From the NCBI RefSeq assembly GCF_000173075.1, contig NZ_ABVL01000012.1, forward strand, positions 148,452 through 212,451: a stretch of DNA of 64,000 nt, in the 5' to 3' direction. The notes beneath the pieces were generated by a model, which saw only the letters and a program-made list of their open reading frames with translations, was not told where the DNA came from and ran no database searches. The DNA is from Chthoniobacter flavus Ellin428. Its GTDB lineage: Bacteria; Verrucomicrobiota; Verrucomicrobiia; Chthoniobacterales; Chthoniobacteraceae. Positions 34,602-42,813 of the stretch are shown one piece after another. The position numbers were made by a program, and so were the translations under genes. Numbering within the stretch: position 1 is the first letter of the stretch; each line of letters begins with the position of its first letter.

Positions 34602-35681
34602 CTACGCGGCCATCGCGCTCGGATACGAAACCGATCGGCATAACGCTTCGCGGCGTCGGATCGGGCTCGGCGTGTCGGACGGCGTTTCGATCAATCCTTC
34701 CTCCGTCGCGATCTCTTCGAGCAGGCAAAACACTTCCATCAATTCATGCGCCGGCAAGGGGCTCAGTTTGGCCATTGCCTCCTCACTGGCTGGATCGAGT
34801 AACCACCAGATCGCGTTTGCAGCCTCGCTGAGAAAGTCCGCAGGCTCCCATTCACGCAATCCCGCCAGGCCATGCAATTCACGAAAGGAGATTGTCGTAT
34901 TCCAACATTCGCCTTCTCTCATTCGCGCTTCGATTTCCGAGCAGGCCACCAGCAGTTCGGCCAGGTCGGCGCAATGCTCTTCGCGAAACTCGTCTGACCG
35001 GGTTGTCTCTTCCGCGACGCGTAAAAGGAAGGGCGCATTCTTCGCCAGGGTTTCGGCTGTGTGAAAGGCCAACTCCACCACCGGCCAGCGCATTGCCGCA
35101 AAACCGTGCACACCTACATGGCGGTTTTCGCGATCGCGCTGCCGCTGCCTGTCAATTTCTGCGACCACGCATCGAGCGTGTCGAATCTCCTCTTCGCGCT
35201 CGTTAGCGGCCCATTTGTCGACGTCCTCGCGTGGAGAGAATCCATGATCTTTCAGCCAGCTCTGCACAAATATGCTGTCGGCCGGAACCAATTCAAACCG
35301 CCGTTTGACGCGCCCAGTCGAAAGGCTTGCGACGTATTTTTCCATGTCCAGATGTGGCTCCCGCTCTTTGAGCTCAAAAGCAGTTTGCCACACGGTGCCC
35401 CGTTTTATGCGCACTTCCTCAGATACTTGGTAGAATATTCCGAAACTGCCAAAGAACACCTCTCGATCACCGCATTCGTGTCGCCAACAGACGATTTGCT
35501 CACCGAGCACGGCGGCATATGCCGCCATCCCATCATCACGGGTCTCCGTCGGGATTCTCTTGTTGGCGTTGGGGACAGGGCGGCGGTGGGCCTTCGGTGC
35601 GTGAAGTTTAACGGAGCGTTTGCCTTGATGTTCGCGCTGTTGAGAGGCACTATTTTCTTTCATCCGGTTGGACTTTTTCAT
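34602..35681 (-). CDS. Hypothetical island protein
   Basis: A 359-residue, charged, mostly helical soluble protein. Basic N-terminus (MKKSNRMKENSASQQREHQG, then KRSVKLHAPKAHRR), a middle region with VFFGSFGIFYQVSEEVRIKR and a helical C-terminal half (CADLAELLVACSEIEARMRE). No recognised domain. It overlaps the stop of the preceding small gene (ATGA) and is followed by a strong terminator, so it is a real translated unit. Confidence 0.65.
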   Translation of the reverse strand: MKKSNRMKENSASQQREHQGKRSVKLHAPKAHRRPVPNANKRIPTETRDDGMAAYAAVLGEQIVCWRHECGDREVFFGSFGIFYQVSEEVRIKRGTVWQTAFELKEREPHLDMEKYVASLSTGRVKRRFELVPADSIFVQSWLKDHGFSPREDVDKWAANEREEEIRHARCVVAEIDRQRQRDRENRHVGVHGFAAMRWPVVELAFHTAETLAKNAPFLLRVAEETTRSDEFREEHCADLAELLVACSEIEARMREGECWNTTISFRELHGLAGLREWEPADFLSEAANAIWWLLDPASEEAMAKLSPLPAHELMEVFCLLEEIATEEGLIETPSDTPSPIRRREALCRSVSYPSAMAA

Positions 35682-35842
35682 TGATACTGGATTTGGCTGG
35701 TCGGGTCACTCGCCCGCTTCGATGCTCGTAACATCGCAGCGGTCTCTTTTTGTGGTTCCGCTTCCGCCACAGTGACCCATTTTGCAGCTTCAGCGTGATT
35801 TTCGCCGTCGGACTTTCGGTGCGTCGTCGTCGGCCACTTCAC
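35678..35842 (-). CDS. Small hypothetical protein translationally coupled to 34602-35681
   Basis: A 54-residue ORF with GTG start 35842, placed by an excellent Shine-Dalgarno AAGGAGG 8 nt upstream. It ends ASDPTSQIQYQ, and its TGA overlaps the next ATG (ATGA). Hydrophilic with an Ala/Glu-rich helix (VTVAEAEPQKETAAMLRASK). Function unknown. Confidence 0.55.
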   Translation of the reverse strand: MKWPTTTHRKSDGENHAEAAKWVTVAEAEPQKETAAMLRASKRASDPTSQIQYQ

Positions 35843-35960
35843 CTGGTTAACCTCCTTCAACCCAGATGCGGAGCAACTGCAACTGACACCAAGCACGGCG
35901 CTAGTTGTGGCGGGGTTCCCGCAGTTTTGTGTAGAGTTCCGAAAGGGCAGGGCAGTTCAC

Positions 35961-35984
35961 GAATATGTTCATATGAACATATTC
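35961..35984. promoter_or_regulatory. Perfect 24-bp palindrome, possible operator
   Basis: GAATATGTTCAT and its exact inverse ATGAACATATTC, flanked by GGCAG...CTGCC. It lies about 120 bp upstream of the small gene at 35842 and 23 bp past the stop of the gene at 36008. It fits an operator for the 35842-34602 operon; a weak terminator for the upstream gene is the alternative. Confidence 0.5.
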
Positions 35985-36007
35985 TGCCCCAACTCAATTT
36001 TCCGTGT

Positions 36008-36418
36008 TTACCCGTTGGAGCGTTCCGGTTCGCTCGGCAAAACCAACTCGAAATCCGCGGTCACCAGCCAAACTTTGTCGCGCAAGCTCACCAAATCGAT
36101 CGCGTCCCGAGTCAGCCATTTCTCCCAGCGACCGAGCTTCGCCACCGGTGGTGGTTGTCGCATTGACTCCGCCGTGACCGGTTGCCATTGCGATTCCGTG
36201 CCGGCGCTTCCAACGTCCCACACTGCAACAGACACCTTCCATTCGTCCGAGGCTTGCGCCGGCGTTTCCTTTACTTGAATGGACACCATCATGCTGCGGC
36301 CGCTGGGGAGCACCAACGCCAGCGATTTGCCGTCGAGCGATTTGATCTTGTCGGACGGGTCGAGCCGGACGGGGGCGTCTGCCAGAAACTTTGGCGGCGA
36401 GTCGGGTGCTTCGTTCAT
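36008..36418 (-). CDS. Hypothetical island protein
   Basis: A 136-residue soluble protein from ATG 36418 (the frame opens at 36445). Strands KSLALVLPSGRSMMVSIQVK and WKVSVAVWDVGSAGTESQWQ, then WLTRDAIDLVSLRDKVWLV, ending in SEPERSNG. Small beta-type domain, no signal peptide, no family recognised. Confidence 0.55.
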   Translation of the reverse strand: MNEAPDSPPKFLADAPVRLDPSDKIKSLDGKSLALVLPSGRSMMVSIQVKETPAQASDEWKVSVAVWDVGSAGTESQWQPVTAESMRQPPPVAKLGRWEKWLTRDAIDLVSLRDKVWLVTADFELVLPSEPERSNG

Positions 36419-36445
36419 GGGGTGATCGGTGCTTCCAGCCTTCAC

Positions 36446-37131
36446 TCACCTGGTCGAGTTGGCAAGCGCTGGCCTGAGCGGTGCCCGCGGCTAGCGCTTG
36501 CTTCGCGTTGCTCCGATGTCGCTGCCCAGCGCCCATTCTTTCCGTTCCTATCTATCTACGGTTTAGCCAGAGGGCTTCACTCCCTGTGAAGCGTGGTGAA
36601 TACTCTGGTGGATAGGTAGTGCGGTCGTTTTTCTCTGTAGGTGAAGGATGAAGGCATTCCGCAGTAAATTGGTGCAACATACAGGGAAGACACCCCACCG
36701 GGTGCAAGGAATCTCTTTAAAGCTGCACTTCGCTTGGGTTCGGTCGAAGTAAAGGGGAAACGCGCGAGCGATCCGTAAAAACTTTTCTGCACTTTCTTCC
36801 CCGTGATCCGCAGTGGTCGCGGCGTGGCTTTCGAGTGGACAATATCGCGAAAGCGAACGACTGGTTTACCGAGATTCCACCGTGAATAGGTGGCGCAAAA
36901 GGAAGCGGCGTTCTGGGGAAAGGGATTTGCGCTTTCACCATCACCTCTTCACGCATTGATTCAACTAATTGAAGATCAGCTTATTGGGAAGGTGAATGGG
37001 GGGACTTCAGGAGGTGGCTAGTCATTCACTTATTCTCGCCAATGCCGTCTTGGCGGATATGCCGGCTACGTATTTTTAGGTGTGATTACGGATTGACTCG
37101 CGTTTTACGGAAGGGCAAGAAGGCCGCGCAG
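36446..37131. other. Gene-free island interval
   Basis: About 690 bp without a supportable gene; short frames here show no domain and no ribosome-binding site. Base composition is lower in G+C than in flanking chromosomal genes. It should contain the promoter of the plus-strand operon that starts at 37132. Confidence 0.4.
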
Positions 37132-37635
37132 ATGTCGGGACACCTGATCACCCCATTTTTCGACCCCATCCCTGGAATTCCCCTTTTCACCCGCCGGAAA
37201 GGCGAGGTTGATAATTTTCAGGCTGAAAAAGTCTCTCTCGTCGACAAAAAAGGCGCAGAGGATCTTGCTGCAAAATACAGCGACGTCGATGTACGCGCTG
37301 GCGGCCTTATCCCCCATTACAACTGCCATGGGCTGACCTTCGCGTCGCGACGCACGGGTATTTCGGACAGTGCGGCCCTCCGACAAATTTTAGAAGAGGA
37401 CGGTTACGAGGAGGTCAAGATAGAGAATGTTCTGCCGGGGGACGTAATCCTCTATTTTGACCCCGAGACCGGCGATTTTGAACATTCGGGAATTGTGGTC
37501 AGTCGGGAGAACAGCGAGATTCAGCAGACTTTTCGCGTTGTCAGCAAATGGGGGATGGGCCTTGAATGCGTTCATGGCTCTGCCTACTGTCCTTATTCGT
37601 TTCAAACTGCGAAATACTACCGAATCGTGAAATGA
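37132..37635 (+). CDS. Putative papain-like (NlpC/P60- or CHAP-like) cysteine amidase/peptidase
   Basis: A 167-residue protein with candidate catalytic residues: Cys in HYNCHGLTFASRRTG, His in GDFEHSGIVVS and a following polar strand VSKWGMGLECVHG. The DVILYFDP...EHSGIV block, with a Cys at the start of a helix upstream, is the layout of NlpC/P60 and CHAP enzymes. No signal peptide is seen, so it is cytoplasmic or released by lysis. It overlaps the next gene by ATGA coupling. Exact family not assigned. Confidence 0.6.
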   Translation: MSGHLITPFFDPIPGIPLFTRRKGEVDNFQAEKVSLVDKKGAEDLAAKYSDVDVRAGGLIPHYNCHGLTFASRRTGISDSAALRQILEEDGYEEVKIENVLPGDVILYFDPETGDFEHSGIVVSRENSEIQQTFRVVSKWGMGLECVHGSAYCPYSFQTAKYYRIVK

Positions 37636-38102
37636 CTCCTCCGGAAAACAGGATTCTTGATGGCAATGCGCGCGAAGCGCTTCTCTTTGCCAATACCCCC
37701 TCCTATTTGTTTAAAAAGTTGCGTAACGATGGGGCTGTTCAGGCAGTTGGCTTAGAATACGAAGCCGGGCAACTCATGGAGGCGATAAAGCGCGTTTCTC
37801 CGACAGTGTACGAATCAATGGACAGTGCGGCGGCTTTGTACGGCTTGCTGATTGCCCTGTCATTTCATGACGGGCAGGAGGTAGCCGCTTATTTTGAAAG
37901 AGTTGCTACGTCGGGATTGAAATGGGCCGACGACATTGCGCGATTTTATGCGACGCAGCGACGCCTCCAAACTGTCGTTACCGTGCCCACTGTGGTCTGG
38001 CCTGCGTCCGTCAGTGTAGTTTCAAACACGCAGCCCTCCTCGTCTCCAAATGTGGTAGACGTTCAGATTCCCCGGCCTAAAGTCGAATCTGTCGGTTATT
38101 GA
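37632..38102 (+). CDS. Hypothetical protein, partner of the amidase-like gene
   Basis: A 156-residue protein whose ATG overlaps the preceding stop. Helical N-terminal two thirds (ALLFANTPSYLFKKLRNDGA, YEAGQLMEAIKRVSPTVYES, DGQEVAAYFERVATSGLKWA) and a Ser/Pro/Val-rich end. No membrane segment. The coupling implies joint function, such as inhibitor, immunity or adaptor for the amidase-like protein. Confidence 0.55.
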   Translation: MTPPENRILDGNAREALLFANTPSYLFKKLRNDGAVQAVGLEYEAGQLMEAIKRVSPTVYESMDSAAALYGLLIALSFHDGQEVAAYFERVATSGLKWADDIARFYATQRRLQTVVTVPTVVWPASVSVVSNTQPSSSPNVVDVQIPRPKVESVGY

Positions 38103-38104
38103 TT

Positions 38105-38569
38105 ATGGTAAAAGTTGACCTATTTGCAGTCGCTGAGGCAGCGATCCAAGACCTTCCCACAAGGCGCCTGTCTCTCATCAATTTGCTCGAGGATTTTACA
38201 GGGGCCGGTTTCCCTCTTTTTGTTCCCAAATTCACCGCGGTAGCCAATGTCTCATGGGACGGCGAAGGCGCGAGTGAAACGTCGATTTCTCTCAAAGTAT
38301 CGAACAACGATCAGGAATTGTTGGCGTTGCCGTTCAAGGTCTCTTTTCCGGGTGAAGCCCGAAAAAATCGAGTGGTGTGGAACTTTCAAGGAATGCCGCT
38401 GCAAGCTCCCGGTGTTCTGAAGTTTGAGGTCCAGAACGAAGGAAATGTGATCGCCACTCATGTGCTCAACGTGGTCGCGCTGAAGGCGCCTCCCGAGGCG
38501 AAGGTAATCGTACAATCAGCACCTCAAGAGGCAGTACCTCAGGAAGCATCTCCCGCCCCGGCCATGTAG
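38105..38569 (+). CDS. DUF6941-like protein
   Basis: A 154-residue beta-sandwich-like protein. KVDLFAVAEAAIQD, RRLSLINLLEDFTGAGFPLF and a run of strands ending GVLKFEVQNEGNVIATHVLN resemble the DUF6941 group as I recall it. Starts 2 bp after the preceding stop, third gene of the operon. A Gln/Pro/Ala-rich tail ends it. Function unknown. Confidence 0.55.
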   Translation: MVKVDLFAVAEAAIQDLPTRRLSLINLLEDFTGAGFPLFVPKFTAVANVSWDGEGASETSISLKVSNNDQELLALPFKVSFPGEARKNRVVWNFQGMPLQAPGVLKFEVQNEGNVIATHVLNVVALKAPPEAKVIVQSAPQEAVPQEASPAPAM

Positions 38570-38721
38570 TGGCTGGTTTCCCGGTTCACTACCCGTGGTT
38601 CAAGCCAGTCCGTCGAGTTGGGTGGCCGCGGACCTTTTGGCACACTCTTGTGCTGTTGGAAGCTTTCGGGTATTAAAATGGCAACAAAATGCCAACGCGT
38701 TTTCTGTCCAGAGTAAACGCG

Positions 38722-38767
38722 CGGCCTCCGAAGCCGAAGGGTGTGGGTTCGACCCCCGCCGGGCGCA
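38722..38767 (+). other. attR-like duplicate of the tRNA-Arg 3' half
   Basis: 46 bp matching tRNA positions 33072-33117 with one mismatch (CGGCCTCCGAAGCCGAAGG opening, GGGCGCA end). The 5' half of the tRNA is absent. With the intact tRNA it defines a direct-repeat-bounded island of about 5.6 kb. Confidence 0.85.
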
Positions 38768-38835
38768 GTGCATTTTGCTCCAACTGGCGCGCGTGTTCAG
38801 TGTAAATAGGAGGTGGTGACGGAATGGATGCGGAG

Positions 38836-39063
38836 TCATTGGATGAACTGGCGCGTTACTTGGCATTGATTTTTGTCACGAATTGTCACGGCGGAGGGGC
38901 AGGCTCTCTTGGCGAAGACGAGGATGATGTCGCTCAGGCTGGCGTCGGGCATTTGGGCGAAATATTCGAGGCCTTCCTGCTCGTCTTTGCTCTCGTTGTA
39001 GTTCTCGCGGATCATCTTGGCGCTGGTGCCCATCTCAAGGCAGAGCTGGGAGAACGCGCTCAC
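38836..39063 (-). pseudogene. Tyrosine-recombinase (integrase) C-terminal fragment
   Basis: A 75-codon frame: FSQLCLEMGTSAKMIRENYN, then EQEGLEYFAQMPDASLSD. The LEMGxSxxMIxxxYxE pattern is the end of many island integrases, with the nucleophilic Tyr in ENYNE. The upstream codons give ARRRFLVSAFS, possibly the degraded R-H-x-F box. The N-terminal and core parts are missing. It lies 70 bp outside the attR-like repeat. Confidence 0.6.
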
Positions 39064-39224
39064 AAGGAAGCGACGGCGCGCTTCCCCCCAGTCCCGTTCG
39101 AAATTTATTGGCTGGCAAGGCGATTTCTGTGCGCGGCGCCGGCGAGCCGGTGGCTAATCGGGATGTCGAGAGCCGAGTCAGCAGATTTCGGACGCAGAAC
39201 CCGCGTGCTCGAACCGACTGGCGA

Positions 39225-39479
39225 TCACAGCGATTCCTCGCTCCGCACCTTGATCTCGCGGGGAGCGTCGGCGTAGAGCTCGAGGTAACCGCAGTCGGCG
39301 CAAACCCAGGCGGAAACGGTGGAGATGCGCTCACCTTTGAAGAGGATGGCCCGCGGCTTTTGGTAGGTGGCAATGGTCATCTCGTATTCGGAGGAGTAGG
39401 AGCCGTTGCGGTCGATCACCTTGGCGTCCTTCTCGATGTTCGTGGAGCCGCACTTTGGGCATTTGCCGGTTCGTTTCAT
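39225..39479 (-). CDS. Small zinc-ribbon protein
   Basis: An 84-residue protein with two Cys pairs, CPKCGS near the N-terminus and CADCGY near residue 60, forming a zinc ribbon. Between them is a beta segment (SSEYEMTIATYQKPRAILFK). Similar short nucleic-acid or scaffold-type zinc ribbons occur widely; no specific role can be inferred. Confidence 0.75.
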   Translation of the reverse strand: MKRTGKCPKCGSTNIEKDAKVIDRNGSYSSEYEMTIATYQKPRAILFKGERISTVSAWVCADCGYLELYADAPREIKVRSEESL

Positions 39480-39619
39480 GGGATGAACGGCGGAGATCTT
39501 AGCGAAACGCCCAGGAAAAGCGACGGTGCGCTTTGCATCACGTAGATGAGAACGTCTCTCCACCCGACGTTTTGGTGTGAGCACCTGTCGTCGAAAGCAC
39601 CGCTGTTTGTGATTCGGAC

Positions 39620-39651
39620 AAAAAAAAGCGCCGCAGCTTTCGCTGCGGCGC
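39620..39651 (-). terminator. Rho-independent terminator of the desaturase gene
   Basis: Minus-strand stem GCGCCGCAGC-GAAA-GCTGCGGCGC followed by eight T. Located 46 bp after the desaturase stop. Confidence 0.9.
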
Positions 39652-39697
39652 AGGTGCTGAAGTTTGAGGCTCAGCGTAAGGATGAACTGCTCGCGGC

Positions 39698-40804
39698 TTA
39701 ACTCTCCGCGGCGGCCGGGATCTCGTGATCGCGGAGGCGGAGGCTGTCGAGGGCGGCGCGGACTTCTTCGCGCAGCTCGGCGAGCATCTCGCGGGTGATT
39801 TCGATCTGCGCGTCCTTGAATTCGGCCCACTCGGCGGCGGTGGCCTGGAGGCGGGCGTAGGAGGTGGCGATGTATTCGCGAGCGGCCGTGGTGAGGTGCG
39901 GGCACTCGAGCTTCGTCTCCATGTGGCGCTGGGCTTCGGCCAGCTCGGCGAGGAGGATTTTCTCGGCCGGTACGCGGCGCAGATTCTTGGCGAGGCCCAG
40001 CACGGACAGCGTCCAGATGATCCACTTGGTGGGATCCCACTGCCAGGGCTTCACGCCGTTGCGATAGTCGTGCTGAAACTCGTGGTGATAGTTGTGATAA
40101 CCTTCGCCGCCGGTGACCAGCGCCATGATCCAGGAATCCCGGGCGGAGCAGCGCGAGGAATACGGGCGCTTGCCGATGTAGTGACAGAGCGAATTGATGC
40201 AGAAGGTGCAGTGCTGGAGGGCGACCACGCGAGCGACGCCGCCGATGAGGAAAGCGCCGAGCGCCGAGCGCCAACCGCCCCACATGTAACCGATGATGGT
40301 CGGGAGGACAAAGGCGACGAAGGCGCCGAGCTGGTGCACATACTTGTGCTGCAGCATGACCATCCAATCCTTCTTCAGGTCAGGCACGTTCTCGTAGGTC
40401 GGGTCGGACTTGAGCTTGAACATGAGCCAGCCGACGTGCGCGTGGAAGAGGCCCTTGGAAATGTCGTAAGGATCTTCGTTATGATCGACGTGCTTGTGAT
40501 GCGTGCGATGTTCGCAGGCCCACATGAGGGCGGAATTTTCAAACGCACCTGCGCCGAAGATGAGCACCAGGGCGCGGACGAGCCAGTGGCCCTGGAAGGC
40601 GAGGTGCGAGAACATCCGGTGATAGCCCAGCGTGATGGAGAAACCGCAGGCATTGATCATCACGGAAAACAGAATGATCTGGAACCAGTCGAGACCGAAG
40701 TGCCAGATGTAGAGCGGCACCGCGGTGAGCGTGAGGGCGAGTGTGCCGATGAGGAAGACGCTGGTCGTCCAGTGGACTTTGTCGAATGGGATACGCTTAA
40801 ACAT
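39698..40804 (-). CDS. Acyl-CoA/acyl-lipid delta-9-type fatty acid desaturase
   Basis: A 368-residue membrane di-iron desaturase. The three His boxes are present: GYHRMFSH, EHRTHHKH and YHNYHHEF. Four hydrophobic helices are arranged in pairs as in the OLE1/DesC group. A charged coiled-coil-like C-terminal extension of about 90 residues (LLAELAEAQRHMETKLECPH onward) follows the last box. The start is set at ATG 40804; the frame further upstream shows no membrane protein features. Introduces a double bond into saturated acyl chains using O2. Confidence 0.92.
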   Translation of the reverse strand: MFKRIPFDKVHWTTSVFLIGTLALTLTAVPLYIWHFGLDWFQIILFSVMINACGFSITLGYHRMFSHLAFQGHWLVRALVLIFGAGAFENSALMWACEHRTHHKHVDHNEDPYDISKGLFHAHVGWLMFKLKSDPTYENVPDLKKDWMVMLQHKYVHQLGAFVAFVLPTIIGYMWGGWRSALGAFLIGGVARVVALQHCTFCINSLCHYIGKRPYSSRCSARDSWIMALVTGGEGYHNYHHEFQHDYRNGVKPWQWDPTKWIIWTLSVLGLAKNLRRVPAEKILLAELAEAQRHMETKLECPHLTTAAREYIATSYARLQATAAEWAEFKDAQIEITREMLAELREEVRAALDSLRLRDHEIPAAAES

Positions 40805-41166
40805 GAAAAAAAGGCAGGAGGGAGGTGTGCTGGTGCACAAAGGTCGAGACGAATAGTGGCAAAGCAGGTGTCGTGCAAACGGAATCGCTTGCAGGTACGT
40901 ATTTTTCTGGACAAAGGGCGAAGGCGGGTTTCGCCGAGCGACGCGGTTTTCGCCAAACGGGAAGTTTTTCCAGAGAGAACGAAAGGCGAAGCTTTCTCCA
41001 AAAATTGCTACTGCAAGTTTGCGAAGAAGATACCACAGAAAATGATCTTTGGGTCCGAAAATACGTAAGAGCGCGGCGATTTTTCTCGAAAATGCGGAAT
41101 CAGGGCACCACCTGATAATTTTTCTGGCAAGCTGCGCCCGCATTATGCTTTCGCAGTGATAGTCCC
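40805..41166. other. Gene-free interval between divergent genes
   Basis: A 362-bp intergenic region holding the promoters of the desaturase (minus) and the histidine kinase (plus). I see no further gene, strong hairpin or repeat. Confidence 0.5.
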
Positions 41167-42795
41167 ATGCGCAGTACCCAGTCCCCACCCCTATTTCTTT
41201 GGAGAAGTCTCGCGCTTCCGTTCTGTGTGTTGTTGGGCTGTTTGGTCCTGATCATCACGATCGTCCACTCGCTGCCGCTGGCTTCCGCAGCCCTTTGGCA
41301 GCAGTGGCTGCTCATCTCCCTCGCCGTCGGCGCCATGATCGCGGCGGTCGCCACCTGTGTGCGGGCGGGCCGCAGCATGACCATACCGGTGCAGCATTTG
41401 GTCGAAGTGGCGATGGCGGTGAAAAATGGACGCGCCAAGCACCGCGCTTCCGGCAAGGTTGCCGGCGAATTTCGTCCGCTGGCCGATGCGCTGAACCAGA
41501 TGATCGAGGCGCGTCAGCGCGCCGAGGAAAAGCTGAAGCTCGCGCAGGAGAGCCTGGAGCTGAAGGTGCATGCGCGCACCGTCGAGCTCTGGCGGGCGAA
41601 CAAGGCGCTGCAGGAAGAGATGGAGCAGCGGGCCAAGGCCGAACGGGAATTGCAACAGGCGCAGAAGATGGACGCGTTGGGCAAGTTCGCTGGTTCGATC
41701 GCGCACGATTTCAATAACCTGCTCACCGTCATCCTCGGCGGCGCGGAGTGTGCCATGCAGCACATTCGCCCGGAGAGCGAGGCCATGCAGTTCGTCCGCA
41801 GCATCTGGAAAGCCGGCGAAAGTGCCGCGGCGCTCACCCGACCGCTGCTTACCTTCAGCCGCAACGAAGTGCGCGAGGTTGCTCCGCTGGACCTGAACCA
41901 GACGGTCGAGGAAACGGCCATGCTCGTTCGCCGGCTCATCGGCGTGAATATCCAGGTGAAGCTGAAGCTGGCGCCCGAACTGCCAATGATTGTGGCCAAT
42001 GCCAATCAATTCCAGCAGGTGCTGGTAAACCTGGCGGTCAATGCGCGCGACGCGATGGAGGGCTCCGGCACGCTGACCATGGCTACCCTGCACGCGTCGG
42101 TCGATCCCGAGCGGCAGATCCGCCACGAGGCGACTTCGATCGACTGGGTGGAGTTGCGGGTCAGCGACTCCGGCTGCGGCATGGACACTGAGACGAAGAA
42201 TCGCATTTTCGAACCGTTCTTCACCACCAAGCCCGCGGGGCGCGGCACGGGCCTCGGCCTGGCCACGGTGTTCGGTATCGTGAAGCAGGCGGGCGGTTTC
42301 CTGGAGGTGGAGAGCGAGGTTGGGGTCGGCACTACTTTCCGAATCTTCCTGCCGGTGCCTGAGGAACCGGTGGAGATCCAGGCTCCAGAACCGATTGTGA
42401 CTACAACGAAAGACGGCCGCCCCTCGGGCGGCGAGACGATCCTGCTGGTCGAAGACGAAGACGAAATTCGCGAACTGGCGGTGCTCATGCTCGAAGGCAA
42501 GGGCTACCACGTCATCCCGGCTCCCGATGCCGAGAAGGCGCTGATCCTGGCCGAAGAACATGGGTCAGGTATCCAGGCGCTCATTACCGACGTGGTCATG
42601 CCGCGGATCAGCGGCGTGCAACTGGCCGAGATCCTGGCCAAGAAGATGCCCGAACTGCGTATCCTCTTCGTGTCCGGCCACTGCCGCGAGTCGATCCAAC
42701 CGGAGACGCTGGCCGAAAATCGCGCCGAATATCTGCAAAAGCCGTATCGCAGCGATTCACTGATCGCGGCGGTGCAGCAGGTGCTGCGGAGTTAG
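41167..42795 (+). CDS. Membrane sensor histidine kinase with C-terminal receiver
   Basis: 542 residues. Two membrane helices at the N-terminus (about 10-60), a HAMP-like segment (TIPVQHLVEVAMAVKNG), a coiled coil, HisKA with His in GSIAHDFNNLLTVILGG (NtrB-like subfamily), HATPase with NLAVNARDAM and RGTGLGLATVFGIVKQ, and a receiver with ILLVEDEDEIR, phospho-Asp in ITDVVMPR, and Lys in LQKPY. The tiny periplasmic loop suggests sensing within the membrane or cytoplasm. No cognate regulator is adjacent. Confidence 0.92.
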   Translation: MRSTQSPPLFLWRSLALPFCVLLGCLVLIITIVHSLPLASAALWQQWLLISLAVGAMIAAVATCVRAGRSMTIPVQHLVEVAMAVKNGRAKHRASGKVAGEFRPLADALNQMIEARQRAEEKLKLAQESLELKVHARTVELWRANKALQEEMEQRAKAERELQQAQKMDALGKFAGSIAHDFNNLLTVILGGAECAMQHIRPESEAMQFVRSIWKAGESAAALTRPLLTFSRNEVREVAPLDLNQTVEETAMLVRRLIGVNIQVKLKLAPELPMIVANANQFQQVLVNLAVNARDAMEGSGTLTMATLHASVDPERQIRHEATSIDWVELRVSDSGCGMDTETKNRIFEPFFTTKPAGRGTGLGLATVFGIVKQAGGFLEVESEVGVGTTFRIFLPVPEEPVEIQAPEPIVTTTKDGRPSGGETILLVEDEDEIRELAVLMLEGKGYHVIPAPDAEKALILAEEHGSGIQALITDVVMPRISGVQLAEILAKKMPELRILFVSGHCRESIQPETLAENRAEYLQKPYRSDSLIAAVQQVLRS

Positions 42796-42813
42796 ACGAC
42801 GAGCGGGTTGGCA

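Noticed and set aside
36577..36956. Two short minus-strand frames in the island spacer
   Set aside because: No ribosome-binding site, domain or plausible amino-acid pattern; treated as non-coding.
38722..38767. Second tRNA-Arg gene
   Set aside because: Only the anticodon-to-3' half is present; the acceptor 5' strand and D-arm are missing, so it is an attachment-site copy.
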